From Pseudisothecium myosuroides (lineage: Eukaryota > Streptophyta > Bryopsida > Hypnales > Lembophyllaceae): a stretch of 64,000 nucleotides of DNA. Position 1 is the stretch's first letter, and each line of letters starts with the position of its first letter. The notes beneath the pieces were generated by a model. That model had not been told where the DNA came from, made no database searches, and saw only the letters and a program-made list of their open reading frames with translations. The translations under genes were made by a program, and so were the position numbers. Positions 12,350 through 25,460 of the stretch are shown here, one piece after another. The stretch is from the NCBI GenBank assembly GCA_951799445.1, contig OX637294.1, forward strand, positions 20,795,452 through 20,859,451, read 5' to 3'.

Positions 12350-13394
12350 GCTGATGCACGATCTGATGGTACACAGATTCGCCTAGAGATTGAAACGGAG
12401 ACAGAAGTTTTGCTGAGAGCTGGCGCCACTGCAGACAATTCTCTAGTTCTAGTGAGGATTGTCTGCACATTCAGAGCTCGGAGGAGGCCAATCCCTGAGC
12501 GTAGTGATCATATACTCAGGTTTTGTGTGTGGAGTTGTACTGTTGTAGAGTCTCATTAGGTGAGATGGCTGACTTTCAATATGCGTTTTTGAGGTTTGTA
12601 TCTTGTTTTCTGTGAGCAATTCTTCAGCGGAGGGGGAAGATGTGTGTCGTTAAGCTGCTTCTGTTTTTTTCTACTGGACATTGAGTACATCAATGAACCC
12701 TGCTTGCACTCTCAAGTCTCATTCAGGGTTGCTTTTGTAACGGGTCACGCCGGAACCGAAGCTTAGTCCAGTGGGCGTTCCCTTGTGAATTGGGTGACAT
12801 GTCTTTTAAGGTTGGACAATCAGGATTATCGTGATCCGACAGTTAGATTTGACCAACGAGTTTCCAAACATGAGTTGTGGAAGGTTCACGTTTCGCGTTT
12901 TAGTTAACAATGTCATTAGCACTATGTTCAGTAATGGCAACGGAGGTCCAAAAAAATTGCAACTCGTACTTGGCAATTTGTAAAACTCTGACCTGCAAAT
13001 CATTCTCGATAGCCATAGTCCTGGATTGCCATAACCTAGCCCAGCTAAAGAACGTTGTGAAAACCATATCATGGACTCACTGTCATGGCAGTGTCAATCG
13101 AATTTCGTGTTTCCTACGGAATTCAAGTCGCTGGAAAACGCAATGCAAGCTTGATTGTGGACCCCAGTTTACATACTTCACCATTTCGAAATGCTCTCAG
13201 ACCTCCCAATCCTTCTCAAATTCTCTCAAATTTTTCACAAGTCCTCCCCAATTCCTCAAAATGTCTTCCAATTCCTCCCCATTTCTGACTATGTCTGTTC
13301 CGTGATGAATTGCAGGTTTGTCACTAACTCCAACACAAAACTCTACAAACCCGCCCAAACCCGCTTGCATTGAATTTACATCTCCCAAGTCGCC

Positions 13395-15715
13395 ATGGCT
13401 TCCGATCACGGCCTTCCGAAAACGCACCGCGCCCTGGTCCTCACCGCCCAGGGCTCGCCTCCCTCCGTCCAAACCCTCCCCACGCCCCAGCCCAGCCCAG
13501 GAAGCGCCGTCATCCGCGTCCTGGCCGCGGGCGTGAACCCGCGCATGCGCGGGATTTACGACGGCACCGAACTGATCGGCAGCGGTCCGTTCGTCTTCCC
13601 GACGCCGCTGGTGATCGGCAACAACGCCGTTGGGCGAGTGGTAGCAGTAGGCCCGGACGGCACGAAGCTGAACCCAGGGCAGCTGGTGCTGGTCGATCCT
13701 ACCATTCGGAGTCGAGACAATCCCACGGGCGATGTCATCCTGGCCGGCACCAATGAAGGATTCACGGACGGGAGTCGCAAGCTCATGCGCGGCGAGTGGC
13801 GCGACTCCACGTTCGCGGAGTATGTCAAGGTGAAGAATTCACGATTTTTTCATGCCAAGTGTTGAATTAGAGTTTTGAATTTGAAGCTCATGCACGTCCA
13901 CGGAGTGCGGTTTTTTCTCCACATTCATGGATGCTACAACATTGTTGTGAAGATTGTAAGGTAGAGACTCCATTAACCATACAGCTAGCTAGTACAGTAC
14001 AGTAGAGGCTCCATTGGCCATACAGGTGAGCTTTGATTTGTGCTAAGTGTGAAAATTCTCTTTTTAGTTTTTGGATGCAATTGATTTTGAGCTTGACCCA
14101 AAACGTTTGTGCAAAATGGAGTGAGATTCTAGCTTGCTAGAGGGAAAGATTCAAGGTTCACCGTACCTGTGTGCTGAATGGAGTCTCCAATTGGTTGATT
14201 GCTGTCTTTGAAACCTCGGAAAAACGTAATTCAGGTTCCGTTGGAGAATTGTCATGCCCTGAACGAGAAGCGGTTGTTGGGGAGTATCAAGGAGGGTGGT
14301 TTGGGTTTCCAGCTTGAGAGCTTGGTGTATCTTTTGGGGCTTCTCATCCCTTATGGGGGCCTGCGAGACATTAATTTGCAAGCAGGCGAGACAATCATTG
14401 TCTCCCCTGCGACGGGGTCACTCAGTGGTGCTGCAGTGCGAGTAGCATTGGCCATGGGAGCTCGCGTGATTGCCATGGGACGCAATAAGGAGGCGTTACA
14501 GAGAATTGCTGAGTTCAGTGAGAGAGTGGAGGTGGTGCCCATCACGAGCGATGCGCAGGTACAAAACTATGGACCACAATAAATTGTCCTCAGCAACTAA
14601 GTGTAAACTAAGCTAAACTAGTTGTGCATTTCCTCATTGTAAATGCACAACAAACTAAAACACAGTCACTTATAGTACATTTCAAACTATTGTTACATAG
14701 ATTACCGTACCTAGCTATTAGAATGAGCATTATTCAAATGAAAAACTGGGAGTTGGATTTTTTTAGAAATTACTCTTTGGGGGATTTGGAACACTAAATA
14801 AAATACCATTGCAAATGCCTAAATGAAAAAATATGGGCTAAATGGTGAAATTCAAGTCATTTAATGTCAAAAATTTAATAGAAGTATCACATGCATCATC
14901 AAATATTGCGATATTTTTGTTTGGCAATAAAAACGGCTAATTTCATTGATATGTTGAGAGTACGAAGGGTGAAGTCCAATTCCCCCTAAGAGTAATCAAT
15001 TTCCAAATAATTCAATTCTTGGTTTGTTATATTAATAATGCCAATTTTGATAGCCAAAAATAGTAATTTAGGTATTGATGATACAAGATGTACACAATTA
15101 GAACAAGAGAATGTAGGAGAGCTTAGTACTAGTTTTTAATCACAACCAGCTTTGAAATTCCATAACTTATTCATATTGTGTCCAAATAATGCATGCAAAA
15201 CAACGTTGGAATCATTTTTCACTTGCCAATAAGATCCAATATATTTGATTTATTTTTTTGAGCATGCTCACTTGTGTCCATTCTCGGTGCACTTACCTTA
15301 GTTGTCCATTGTTGGGGCTATTCCTCTTGTGCAGGCCGACTTGGAATCTCTCCAACGCCTTGGCCCCATTGACGCCTTCTTTGAGCTCAACCCCCCTGCG
15401 GCTGCCCACTCTAACAACATCAAGACCGCCTTGCAAGCTGTCCGCCCAGGGGGCCGTGTGAGTTTGATGGGCGGCATCGCGGAGGACGTACCCATCCCCA
15501 TTTCCACCATCTTGATCCGCAACTTGACCGTCAAGGGGAAGTTCATGTACGATCGGGAGGACATCGCAGCTCTTTTCAAGATGGTTGAGACCGGGTTGCT
15601 GAAGCTAGATGAGAACGCGGGAGTCAAAGTGGTGGGGAAGTTTGCGTTGGAAGATTGGGATGAGGCATTTACAACAGCAGGGAAGAATACTGGTGTGACT
15701 GTGATTGTGCCGTGA
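13395..15715 (+). CDS. MDR-family oxidoreductase, gene B (three exons)
   Basis: The exons are 13395-13829, 14235-14558 and 15335-15715, with introns of 405 and 776 bp, giving 379 residues with no stop or frameshift. Exon 1 differs from gene A at only four amino acids (for example Tyr to Ile near residue 65), so the pair is a recent duplicate. The domain layout is the same: a GroES-like N-terminal half and a Rossmann half with the loop ATGSLSGAA, again Ser in place of the second glycine. There are no zinc ligands. The promoter, leader intron and 3' flank are all duplicated with it, so A and B should be expressed alike unless the insertions around A interfere. Substrate unknown; an NAD(P)H-dependent reductase or dehydrogenase is the safest call. 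Confidence 0.9.
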
Positions 15716-16495
15716 TCGAGCCTAGAACTAAAGCTAAGGGGAGTATCGTAGAACCTCTCCTACTGCATACTCTCTTAGTGCATAATATGCAGTAACTAAG
15801 AGAGTTAATGGGTAGGCACAATTTAGTATTACTTTTTCTAGAAAGGAGTGTAGTTAGAGGCCATGTTAGCTAAGTACCATTACTATACCTGTACAATTGT
15901 ATAAGACCTCTCTTAGTGCATAGTCCCGACACTGTAGGTTCTACTGTATAGCTAAGTTAGTACTCTGGAGTATGACCTTGGGATTGCCGTACATACGTGG
16001 AACTCGGGTGGAATCGATCACTAGTAGATTCCACCCTTGTTTTTTTCAGTAGTATAGACAATCTCAAAGGCGGTTTGTTCCGACTGATTGCAGTGTATAT
16101 ATTGATGTAATTGAATTTTTCAAATCCGTGATTGTGTAACTAGCTAGCCAGGAAGGTTTTATCGATCTGCCCTTGCAGATTCTTCATTTGATTGCTCTTC
16201 CGTTGCTCTGTCCATGGTTCTAGTTCAAGCCTAGTGTTACACTAAGTTGGGCAGTTTATAATCTGTGCACATTTTCTCGCATGCACTTCGCATCCTCTGA
16301 AACGATTTGGAAATTCGAGAGATGACAATCACAGACTGGTGAAATTTGTGGAGTACATGAAGGGCAGGAGCATATGATGTTCTCAATGAAACTCATATAG
16401 AATGACAGTAGTACACTAGAACTTCTAATAAACAACACTCTCTAAAAAAATATTGATTGCCAAGTCCTAGTCTGGCTTGCATACAAACGTCATGA

Positions 16496-17230
16496 GGGTG
16501 ATTGCACGAAACACTTGCCGGTTTTGTTGCATTTTCACAGTATTCATGCTTTTTTTTTCCTGAAGTACTTTAAAATTAGAAATTCAATTTTTAAATTTAA
16601 AAAAAATATATGATCAATGTATACACCTATAAGAAGAAGGTAACTACCAAAGAAAAATCATAGAAAAATTCTCTAAGTAGGAGAACTAGAAAAATGCCAA
16701 ATCTCAAGAAAATACATACTTTGATGTTTTAATTAGTAAAAATAGAATATTTTTTTAAATAAATAAAATAAAAATTGGCCATTTGCAAAAATTCTATAGA
16801 GATGGTCATTCACCAAAAGAACCACCAAAAATATACTTTACATGTTTCAAAATGCAAGCTGAATGAAGCTCACTTTGTGGACTTCTACATCACACAAAAT
16901 TAATTATTTTTTGAATTCCTTTGTAAAGTAGCTACAAGTCTATTAGAAGACTAAATTCTCCAAATTTTGGCTCTAAATTCGTTTTTTGGGGTAGTAAATA
17001 GTACTAGAAACCCCCAAATTGAAGTATATGACATAAAATCGGGGGCCATTTTTAAATAGTAAATGTTTTTTGAAAAATTCCAAAAAACTAGAGAAGGCTT
17101 ATAATAGTCATGAGCACCTTGCCTATGAATTTTGAGCTGTTTGGATCTAGAATGCAAAAGTTATGGCCAGAAAACAAATCAAAACGCAACATGTGACGGA
17201 AAATAGTACAGGTGTTTCATGCAATCACCT
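16496..17230. mobile_element. 4-bp-TSD element family, copy 1 (735 bp)
   Basis: Termini GGGTGATTGCACGAAACAC and GTGTTTCATGCAATCACCT form an imperfect inverted repeat flanked by ATGA (16492-16495 and 17231-17234). It sits in the 3' flank of unit B at a place where the unit C flank (about 41960-41990) has no insert. It is non-coding; the open frame at 16951-17157 is part of the element and has no family match that I know. Further copies are at 18642, 27953, 31342 and 53023. Confidence 0.85.
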
Positions 17231-17234
17231 ATGA

Positions 17235-18220
17235 ATGCAAATCACCCTCCCTAGTGTAATGTATCAAACCGGTCCTGGCCCGGCTCTTTATAGATGTTCT
17301 ATTGTAGTAAGTTGTATATTGAAATGGCATATTTATTAGTGATCTAAATTCGTTACCGATGCTGATTCGTCCATTTATCAAGTAAGGTAGAACAACCCAA
17401 TGCTATCAATCACCCAATTTGGGACCCTTCCATTTGCGTCAAGTCACCTAGTCCCCCATTACCACAATCTTAGCAATCCTTTAGCATCATGACAATGTAA
17501 TTGGGGAGGGGACATGTCAATGTATGGTTCAACATGGATCTACCCACGTTTTACCAATTGAGTCCCAACAAACTTTGAAAAATCACATAAAATTCATTTC
17601 TTGTTGGATTTTATATCTTCATTCTGCTTGCAAATGGCTTCTCTTAAATTTTTCAATCTCTAAAAAATCAATGTGATTTGGCAAATAGCTCATTTCCAAG
17701 GTACCTAGATAGCAAATTTAGGTAGTACGTAATAGACTAATCTACCTTACATAGAGGTCATTCATCTAAAATCCATGGGTTTTCAAAATGGGTCCACTTG
17801 CGGTGTGAATTCAACACATGATTTCTTCCCACCCATAAAAATGGGCTTCCAAGTGACGTAACGAAAGAATTTTATTGCGGCAATTGACAACATCAATTTA
17901 AGAAAATAAGATTCCACCTAAAGGTTTGGAAAGATAGCCTAGTAAAAATTTTGATTGAGGATTAAAATTGTCTTTTGAATGACTTTCAAGGAAACCGTAG
18001 AAACCAAAGATGCACCTATTTTTCCTAGAAATTGAGTTTTCTCGTTGAATACCTCTATGATAGATTTGCGTCCTTCCAAGGTTAAGAATACATGAAGAAT
18101 TATGCCAACATCAATGCTTTGTTATAAACCCAACATTTCAATAAGTCTATGAAGTAATATGACAAAAAATTATCATTTGCCACTCAAAGCATTCTTGATG
18201 CAACCGTGTTCAATTGACAT
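17235..18220. other. Intergenic sequence with small duplicated pieces
   Basis: No gene was seen. About 17360-17400 matches 42010-42045 (the continuing 3' flank of units B and C), and about 17425-17540 is an inverted copy of 44890-44995. The rest is AT-rich unique-looking sequence. Confidence 0.5.
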
Positions 18221-18641
18221 TTAACCCTTTAAGGACCATGAGTGCAGATTTTGAACAACAAATGAACAAAAGCACATTCTAAACTCACAAAAATGTGTTT
18301 TTTCATCCATCAATTTCTCTTGAAGACTCTTGTATTAATTCTTTAAAATTTGTACGGTATAGAACTATAGATTATGAAGATTTTGCTTTGCACAAATATT
18401 CTATAATTCAAAAGGTATTGGTACGTCTAGCCTCAAAAAATAATTTTTGTAGTTCAAAAAATGACCCTTCAAAAATGACTTGCATCAAAAAATAAAATTA
18501 AAATCTTCCAAAATCACTATGATTAAAACTTAACATTTTAAACTTATAGAAAAACAATTCTTGTAAAAATCATAAATATTCAATCTACAATTGATTTTAG
18601 AAAGAATTTTCAATTTTTTGGCTTCAAATTTTATTGTAAAA

Positions 18642-19946
18642 GGATGATTGCACAAAACACTTGTACTATTTTTTGTCATATATTGCGTCTTGTTTAGTTT
18701 TTTGGCCATAACGTTTGCATTTTGACTCCAAATGACTCAAATTTCGTAGACAAGGTACTTATGGCTATTATACATTTTGTGTAATTTTTTTAAATTTAAA
18801 AAAAATTATTATTATTTAATAATAGCCCCCAATTTTATGTCACACTTGCTTATTTTTGGGATTTTAGTACTTCCTTCGTCCTAAAATAAATCCAAGATTT
18901 TCTAAAAATGACTAGATTAACGCGTGAATTGCTCCTATTTTTAAGGGATTGCATAGTTATTGTAGCTTCTACTAAAGTCCACTAGTTATGAAAGAATGGA
19001 GTCAAGAGTGAAGCGGCATATGTTGAAAACAGGCAACAAAAGTAACAAATTCTTGCCCTTTGGGGAATTCCTTCAGTGACATTAATTTTGATTATTTTCC
19101 GAGTTACGTTGATGTAGTGACGTCCATTGATGTCCTTTGTATTCAATTTCGGCAATGTATTGTGATTCAATTGAAGGAAATTTTCAACAAGAGATTTGTT
19201 AGTAGCAGTTTTGGTATAGTTTTGGGAAGAATTCTTCACCTTTGGTTGGTTAGGAGTTGTGTTTCAATTCCCGTAGTAGGAATTCAATTGCTATGTAGTC
19301 TTTGGAGCATGATATTTGCAGATTTTTGTGCTTCCGGGTGTTCAATTTAGCTTCAATTGTTGTCCATTAAGTTGTGGAAAGCCAATGTCGAATTTAATTT
19401 GGGACAAATATATTTAGAAACCCTGGATTTATTTTGGGACGGAGGGAGTACTATTTAGTATCCAAAGATACAAATTTGGAGTTGAAATTTGGAAAAGATG
19501 GTTTTGTAGTATATTATTAGCTATCATTCAAAGTATTTCTAAAAATAGTTAATTATATGTCAAGTAAAAGTCTACAAAGTAAGCCTTTTTCTACTCACAT
19601 TTCAATAAAAAATTATTTTGGTGGTTTTTTTGTTGAATGACTATCTCCATAGAGTTGCTACAACTGTCCAATTTTTTGTTTTATTTAATTTTTTTTGCTA
19701 TTTTTTATTAATTAAAACATTAAAGTATCTATTTTCTTAAGATTTGGCACTTTTTTAGTTTTTCTACTTAGAGAATTTTGTAACGAATTTCCTTCAGTGG
19801 TTACCTTTACCTTAAAGGTGCATACATTAGTCATATTTTTTAATTGAAAAAAAAATTGATCTCCTAATTTTAAAGTACTCTAGAAAAAATCATGATTTTT
19901 TGTTGTAAAACGCAACAAATAGTTCAAGTGTTTCGTGCAATCACCA
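18642..19946. mobile_element. 4-bp-TSD element family, copy 2 (reverse, with nested Stowaway)
   Basis: It starts GGATGATTGCACAAAACAC and ends GTGTTTCGTGCAATCACCA, with AAAA on both sides. Its orientation is opposite to copies 1 and 3. Removing the nested Stowaway leaves about 724 bp, close to the 733-735 bp of the simple copies. Confidence 0.8.
18870..19448. mobile_element. Stowaway-type (Tc1/Mariner) MITE
   Basis: The ends are CTTCCTTCGTCCTAAAATAA and TTATTTTGGGACGGAGGGAG, the classic plant Stowaway terminus, flanked by TA (18868-18869 and 19449-19450). The uninterrupted site is seen in sister elements, for example around 53251, which read TTTTTAGTACTATTTAGTA. Small open frames inside (18982-19239 minus, 19060-19350 plus) show no transposase motif. 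Confidence 0.92.
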
Positions 19947-20116
19947 AAAATATTGGTTTGTGTATTTGTTGATCTAACTGTATGGATGTGATCTATAAAT
20001 TATATTTTAAAACCATTGTTTGAGAGTATCATTAAAATATTGTTCTAAATTGTATTTTATAATACATCCTTACAATTTTGGAAATCCGAACACTTCTATG
20101 GTCCTTTAGGGATTAA

Positions 20117-20740
20117 GGTTTGTTGCGAAAAAGACTTCCCCTTGGCCTTGGACATGTGGTTTTTTGCTAGTAACTTTTGCGTCATATGTCCGTTCAATGA
20201 AAGTTGAAATGAAGGTATGCATGGTAGTTGTAGACATTGAATAATTTTCCTCAATTTTTTAAAATTATTTTATTATTTTTAAAATTTTCCCAATTGTCTA
20301 CCTTGGTCTTTTGGGTGGATTAGTACTTTTTGACCCAAAAATTCAAATTTGAAGGTCAAAATTGGAATACAAGGACTTCTACTAAAGTTACATATGCCTA
20401 CAAAGAAAGATTAAAAAAAATAGTAAGTGTTCACCTTCCACGTGTGCTCAAAGTGCACTACTCTTGCACACGTGCAAATAATAAATTTTTTTTTTCTGAA
20501 AGATGCAAATGGTTGAGAAGAAGCATTTTCAAATTAGAAAAAATATATATTTTTTAGTTTAATTATTTTGAATTTTTATACTATTTTCTATAAATCAAAT
20601 TTTAAAGTATTGATTTTCTTGCATTTTTCATCATCTTTTTTTTGTGCATAACATTTTAGAAATAAAATATTTGAGGCCTGAAATTTTATACACATATTAT
20701 TTTGAATGCTTTATAAATTATTCACATTTTATTTCATTCA
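20117..20740. other. AT-rich sequence, no feature
   Basis: Nothing beyond homopolymer-rich sequence. The open frame at 20330-20557 has no recognisable domain. Confidence 0.4.
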
Positions 20741-20746
20741 ACGGTG

Positions 20747-20990
20747 CTAATATGTGAATTCAAGAATGCAAGCTTGTGAGCATTGAGCCTACAATATAGG
20801 TACCTATAATATAGATACCATACACTATAAAATGGGTATATATCATAAACACCTATAAAATGGGTATTTGTAACATATATATCCTATAACCATAGACAGT
20901 TTTTATAGTATATACATCTATAACATAGATGTGTAGTATTCTAGGCTCATGGGCTCACATTCCTATGCTCACATAATAGCAACCCTTGTA
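20747..20990. repeat. Inverted-repeat element with internal TATA-rich tandem
   Basis: Sequence near 20749 (TGCTAATATGTGA) and 20769-20798 (AAGCTTGTGAGC, GAGCCTA) is repeated in inverted form at 20944-20985 (TAGGCTCATGGGCTCAC, TCACATAATAGCA). The centre has repeats of CTATAAAATGGGTAT. A related half-copy lies near 33050. The target duplication is unclear. Confidence 0.6.
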
Positions 20991-21199
20991 TTTCTTGCAA
21001 TGACCCTTAACTCAAAATGCATAAGAGGACATTTTTGTCATTTCAATGATTTTAGAAAGGCCTCTAGGATGGTAAAAAAGTGATTACATTAAAAAAATTT
21101 GAGGGAGTTGTTTAGTCTTAAATTCAAAGAATGGTATTGGAATGTTGGATATTCCTAGTATTTGATTCTTAGTGATATTTTGACTTTCTTAAATTAAAA

Positions 21200-21760
21200 A
21201 ATGGCTAATCTATAAATCACCTTGTAGTTTTTTTTGGCAATTATTACTCTTTACTCTTTATCTAAAATTTTGCCACAAGAACAATATTTTTCAAATTTGA
21301 GACCAAATAGTGTAGTGAAGGTCGTCAATTCTTTATTTTGCTCCAATTTGAAAATTTCTAAAATTAAAAATTTTATTGAAATTTGGACTTTGGTCCTATT
21401 ACTGTGGAGTGTTGACTTTTTAATTTTAGATTGACACAATAAATATTTTTGCTTTGAGATATTCTACACAATAATACATGCATGTAAAAAAATTCAAAAA
21501 AAATTTGAAGCATATTTTGTACTCCATTTTTTATATGAATTTTTCTTATTTTTTATTAAAAAATTTACAGTAATTTGAAATTTTTCCTCAAAAAGAATTG
21601 AAATTTTTATGGCTTATAGAAGACATGTGATTTCATCTAAAAAATAAATACATAAAATTTCATGCATACAAGATTGCAAAATGGGAGCATATAGAGAGAG
21701 GAACTTTAAAGTTTGAAAAGATATCATAGGCCCATCCATTCATATTTAAACCTTATATCA
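21200..21760. repeat. Dispersed repeat, copy 1 (others near 45290 and 49030)
   Basis: The ordered blocks TTAATTTTAGA-TTGACACAATAA and GACATGTGATTTCATC recur at about 45470-45690 and 49240-49460, followed by a shared GTTGCAAAATGG-type block. It is non-coding and of unknown class. Confidence 0.6.
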
Positions 21761-22549
21761 ATGGTGAAGATTCTCTACTACAACATTTGCAAAGAACATG
21801 GATGATTGTATTTGAGACTTACTCGATTTTTTGTTACAATCATCTTGGAGGAATTGTTTTTAGGCCATAACTTTTAAAGTATACCTCAAAAAGATTTGAA
21901 AGTCATAATCAAGGTACATACGATTATTTTTTTATCTTCTTTAATCTTTCTTTTAATTCCAAAAAGAAGATCATCTTTTCTAGTCATCCACAAATTGAAT
22001 GTCTTATTTGTCATTTTTGGAGGATTTAGTACAATTTTTAATTTAAAATATAACAATTTCAGATCTAGTCATTGGGATTTAGAGTTTTTGCTAGCATGGG
22101 ATAATTAGAATAGCAAAGAGATTTTTTTAAATTACTGTAATTATTGACTTGCATATGTGCTCAAAATGCATTTCTTTTGCATTAGCGCTAAGATGAAATA
22201 ATTTATATTCTTGAGATGTAATTGGTTGACCAAAAGACCCTTCAAGTTTTAAGAATAATAATTTTTTGGTTTTATTTTTGGTAATTTTTTTACTATTTTA
22301 TCAAAATTCAAACATCAAAGTACCTCTTTTTTTGAAAAAAATTCATTGATCTATTTTTGTGCATAATTTTTAGAGAATTTATTTTATGGACCTAAATTTG
22401 TAGAAATTTATTAGTTTTAGTGTGCTACTAAGCTTCCATATCTCTTACTAATCATTTCAAAAGCTTTATTCCTGAAAATGCAACAAAAATAGCAAGTGCT
22501 TTTTGTAATTATTAATATTACTATTGATTTTTTTTTAATTAGAATATAT
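21761..22549. other. AT-rich sequence, no feature
   Basis: No supported gene or element. The open frame at 21896-22108 has a composition of random AT-rich DNA. Confidence 0.4.
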
Positions 22550-24620
22550 ATAAAGAATGCTTTGCCTCCAGAAGAGAGTCCAAATATATCTTGGGAATCA
22601 ATTTGACCTTCTAGTATCTTTTTGAAAATTCATAGATTATTCACACAATGTTCTAAATAAGATAATTAAGAATATAAATAAATTATGTATGAGTAAGATA
22701 TGAATTTTGAATACTTATCTACAATATTTTTTCACTTTCAACAAAATTCAACATAAAATAAAGCAATTTTACAGTAGAAACAATGCTCAATTTGCATTTG
22801 GTTGTATGTGGGTGAAGTAATCTTAGTACAACATCTCAAAGTTTAGGACCAACGAATTGTCAGCAATTATCATGTAGTTACTATTGTTTCATGGGTGCGT
22901 ACGTTAATTTGCAAATTATCGCATTGTTACGATGCACACGATTACTGCAAAGAAATGGCACTACTTTGAAATTCATATTAACTATATAACTTCTATACGT
23001 TAATCACAAGTGCGCAAAAGACACAAATTATGCATGAAAATTTACATTCTCTGTCGTGTATTTTCTGTGCATTGAAGGACACGGAAAATCCATAACAACT
23101 ATGTCATTGGAGTCATCACTGCAATAATGCTTATTATCTGGTATCAATTAATGTTCCAAAAAGTATTTTTAATGTTCAATTGTTGATCACATTCTAATTT
23201 AAAAAAATTCTTAACTAAATTTATGGCATTTCAAACTGAATCCATCATTCATCAATATTGTAGGCCATCAAGTTTATACTTGAACTAAATCCATCAATAG
23301 GCTACCAAGAAACTTGATAGCATAGTGAAAGAATTACTTCATTGTAGCTTGAATTGATTCCATGACTAGGCCACCAAGAAACTTGGTAACGTAGTGATGG
23401 AATCTCTTCATTGGTAGTTGGTGAGAGATGAGGGTGGAGAGGCCCTCTTTATACTAAAATCCACTCTATGAACACTCAAAAGATATGGGACAACTTGAAG
23501 TTGAGAGCTTGACTTCTCATAGTCAAGTTGTTTTGAAAATGTATAAATCGTGTTCAAAGTAGAAATTCAGACCTCAGTTTGGCATAGTAAAATACCTTTT
23601 TTTTTAAAACTTTGAACTAATAAAAGTTGGTAAATGAATCGAGCTTTCATCTCCAAAAATCCGTTTGAGATTTAGAGCCTTCAATCAAAAGTTATGGACA
23701 AAATTCAAAGGCAATGTTTGAAAATGTCAAAAAAATGTCTCTTCCAACCCGTCTCTGAACTTTGTCTATAACTTTTGATTGGAGACTCTAAATCTCAAAC
23801 GGATTTTTGGAGATGAAATCTATCTTAATTTACTAACTTTTATTAGTTCAAAGTTTTTTGAGAAAAGTTATTCTTCTATGCCTAAATGAAGTCTGAACTT
23901 CTACTTTGGATACAATTCCTGCCGCTTTTCAATTGACTTAATATTGAAATTGTGAAAAATAAAAAAATGCAATGTTAGTACAACAACTATGCATGGACAT
24001 GATGTTGTGTGATTATTGCACTAACTTAATATGTCTTAGAAAAGCACTAATGTTGCACGAAGTTAGTCACCCATCACTAAACCACTGAAATCGTACATAT
24101 TTCGTCATGCATAGTTATCGTGCAACTTTAGTACTTCAAACTCAAATATGAATGACATGCCTCAACTGCATGGTATTAATGAATGTCATTATCGTGTTGT
24201 AACAATGTTTCTAAATGAATGAATGTAACACGAAAGCAATGCTTGACGATAATCGTGCGATTTCTGTTGACATTTCATGGCAGAGGAACTTTGTGATGAA
24301 TACCTAGTATTATGTAAAATAGGACATTCAAATGCACCTTGTGCCTGTAAAAACCATTCAAATATATTTTTTTTTTATGCACATTTCCTACGTTAATGTG
24401 TATATATTGCTAAAAAAATGATTTTAGAACATATACCAGAAAAACTTTGATCTTTATAACTTTTGTGTACATTATGAAAATGCTGCATTTTTTGGTGCAT
24501 TAAAATCTTTTTCATTTGCTAATTAGACATTTTAATTAATCTAATACAAAGGCCAATATAAAGTTTGTTAAGGTCGACACCAAGTTCAATGCCTTGTTTA
24601 ACGTGTTAGACTCCGTGTTG
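22550..24620. repeat. Segment duplicated at 42270-43025, occupied copy
   Basis: Both flanks (22550-22830 and 24300-24600) match 42270-42515 and 42515-43020 in order. This copy carries the 1.47-kb element at 22832, while the partner carries a different small element at 42637. Confidence 0.8.
22832..24298. mobile_element. Unclassified 1.47-kb element with internal foldback, copy 1
   Basis: It starts CATCTCAAAGTT and ends AACTTTGTGATG, an 11 of 12 bp inverted repeat. The second copy, 50215-51672, shares both limits. The site near 42515 is empty, reading TTAGTCAATACC. Inside, about 23600-23720 and 23755-23885 are inverted copies of each other, giving a hairpin with arms of about 105 bp. There is no coding frame. 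Flank comparison allows at most a 2-bp duplication, so the superfamily is undetermined. Confidence 0.82.
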
Positions 24621-25250
24621 TTGATGGTCACTCATGCCAAACAACAAGGTTTTTGGTCCCAACTTGATTTAAGCTATTTGCATCAGTTTGTCACGATGCG
24701 TCAATTGTGACAAGTCTTAATGCGCAAAAACATGTCTCATTATAGAGGGCCCCAAAAATTTTAATTTTTAATTTTTTTTCCCTCCAAGATTTACCTTCAA
24801 ATAAAAAGCATCAATGGAATTCATTGGATCTGTCCTCCATGTCTGTTGTTTGGATGGGATTTCTATCAAGATGGGTAGCCTATTTGTCAAGTTGGACGAC
24901 CTATTTGTCAAATTGGATGGCCACTGTATCAAATTAGTTGGTCCTTCAAAATCGTTTACTAATAGCTGGTCAATCAAATGATATTGTTTTTGTCCAGATT
25001 ATCCATCGTGACAAAGAATTTTTTTTGTCTTTTCCATGACAAATTTGTATTGCCATTTTCACGTATCCTTTGTCATTTCTTATAGCCTTTGGCTAAGTGG
25101 AAGAGGTAGAGCATCATGTATTGCATACTTTATTTAGTGAACTCAAATATTGATCATGCATGTTACTTATGGTTTATCTACAAAATGATGCCATCGTTGT
25201 GTTTGTATTTTGTTTGTTTGTAAATTAATTAAATGTTGATTTACATATCT
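24621..25250. other. Intergenic sequence, no feature
   Basis: Nothing gene-like seen. The minus frame 24768-24977 is built on a short repeat (CAAATTGGATG types) and is not supported. Confidence 0.4.
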
Positions 25251-25460
25251 TTGCAAACATACTATTTGCATGGCATCAAGGGTCTTTTGGCCATGGGCAT
25301 GATCGGCAACATTGCAGTGGACTAAACACGGTTTTCACCAATGAACCCCTAAACCCCTAAATCCTCATTTTGGAGCATACTCACAAGGACATTGATGCTT
25401 TTTTTTGTTGTTAAAGCAACAAGTTGCAGACAAATGACTACCTTGTACTTTCGAGGTTAA

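Larger units (their letters stand above)
10148..16440 (+). repeat. Tandem duplication unit B, carrying MDR gene B
   Basis: The order of blocks matches unit A from 10148 through the gene's 3' flank. Beyond about 15950 the flank instead matches sequence downstream of exon C (about 41370-41960). Unit B lacks the TTAA elements and the LINE-like insert of unit A, so those inserted after the duplication or were lost here. The open frame at 11382-11678 lies in this repeated flank and is interrupted by differences in the other copies, so it is not called a gene. Confidence 0.9.
18225..20112. mobile_element. TTAA-flanked element carrying two nested elements
   Basis: TTAA at 18221-18224 and 20113-20116 flanks ends CCCTTTAAGGACCAT and ATGGTCCTTTAGGGA, a near-perfect inverted repeat. 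A 4-bp-TSD element (18642-19946) lies inside it, and a Stowaway element (18870-19448) lies inside that. Without these the host is about 580 bp, the size of the element at 3529. Confidence 0.82.
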
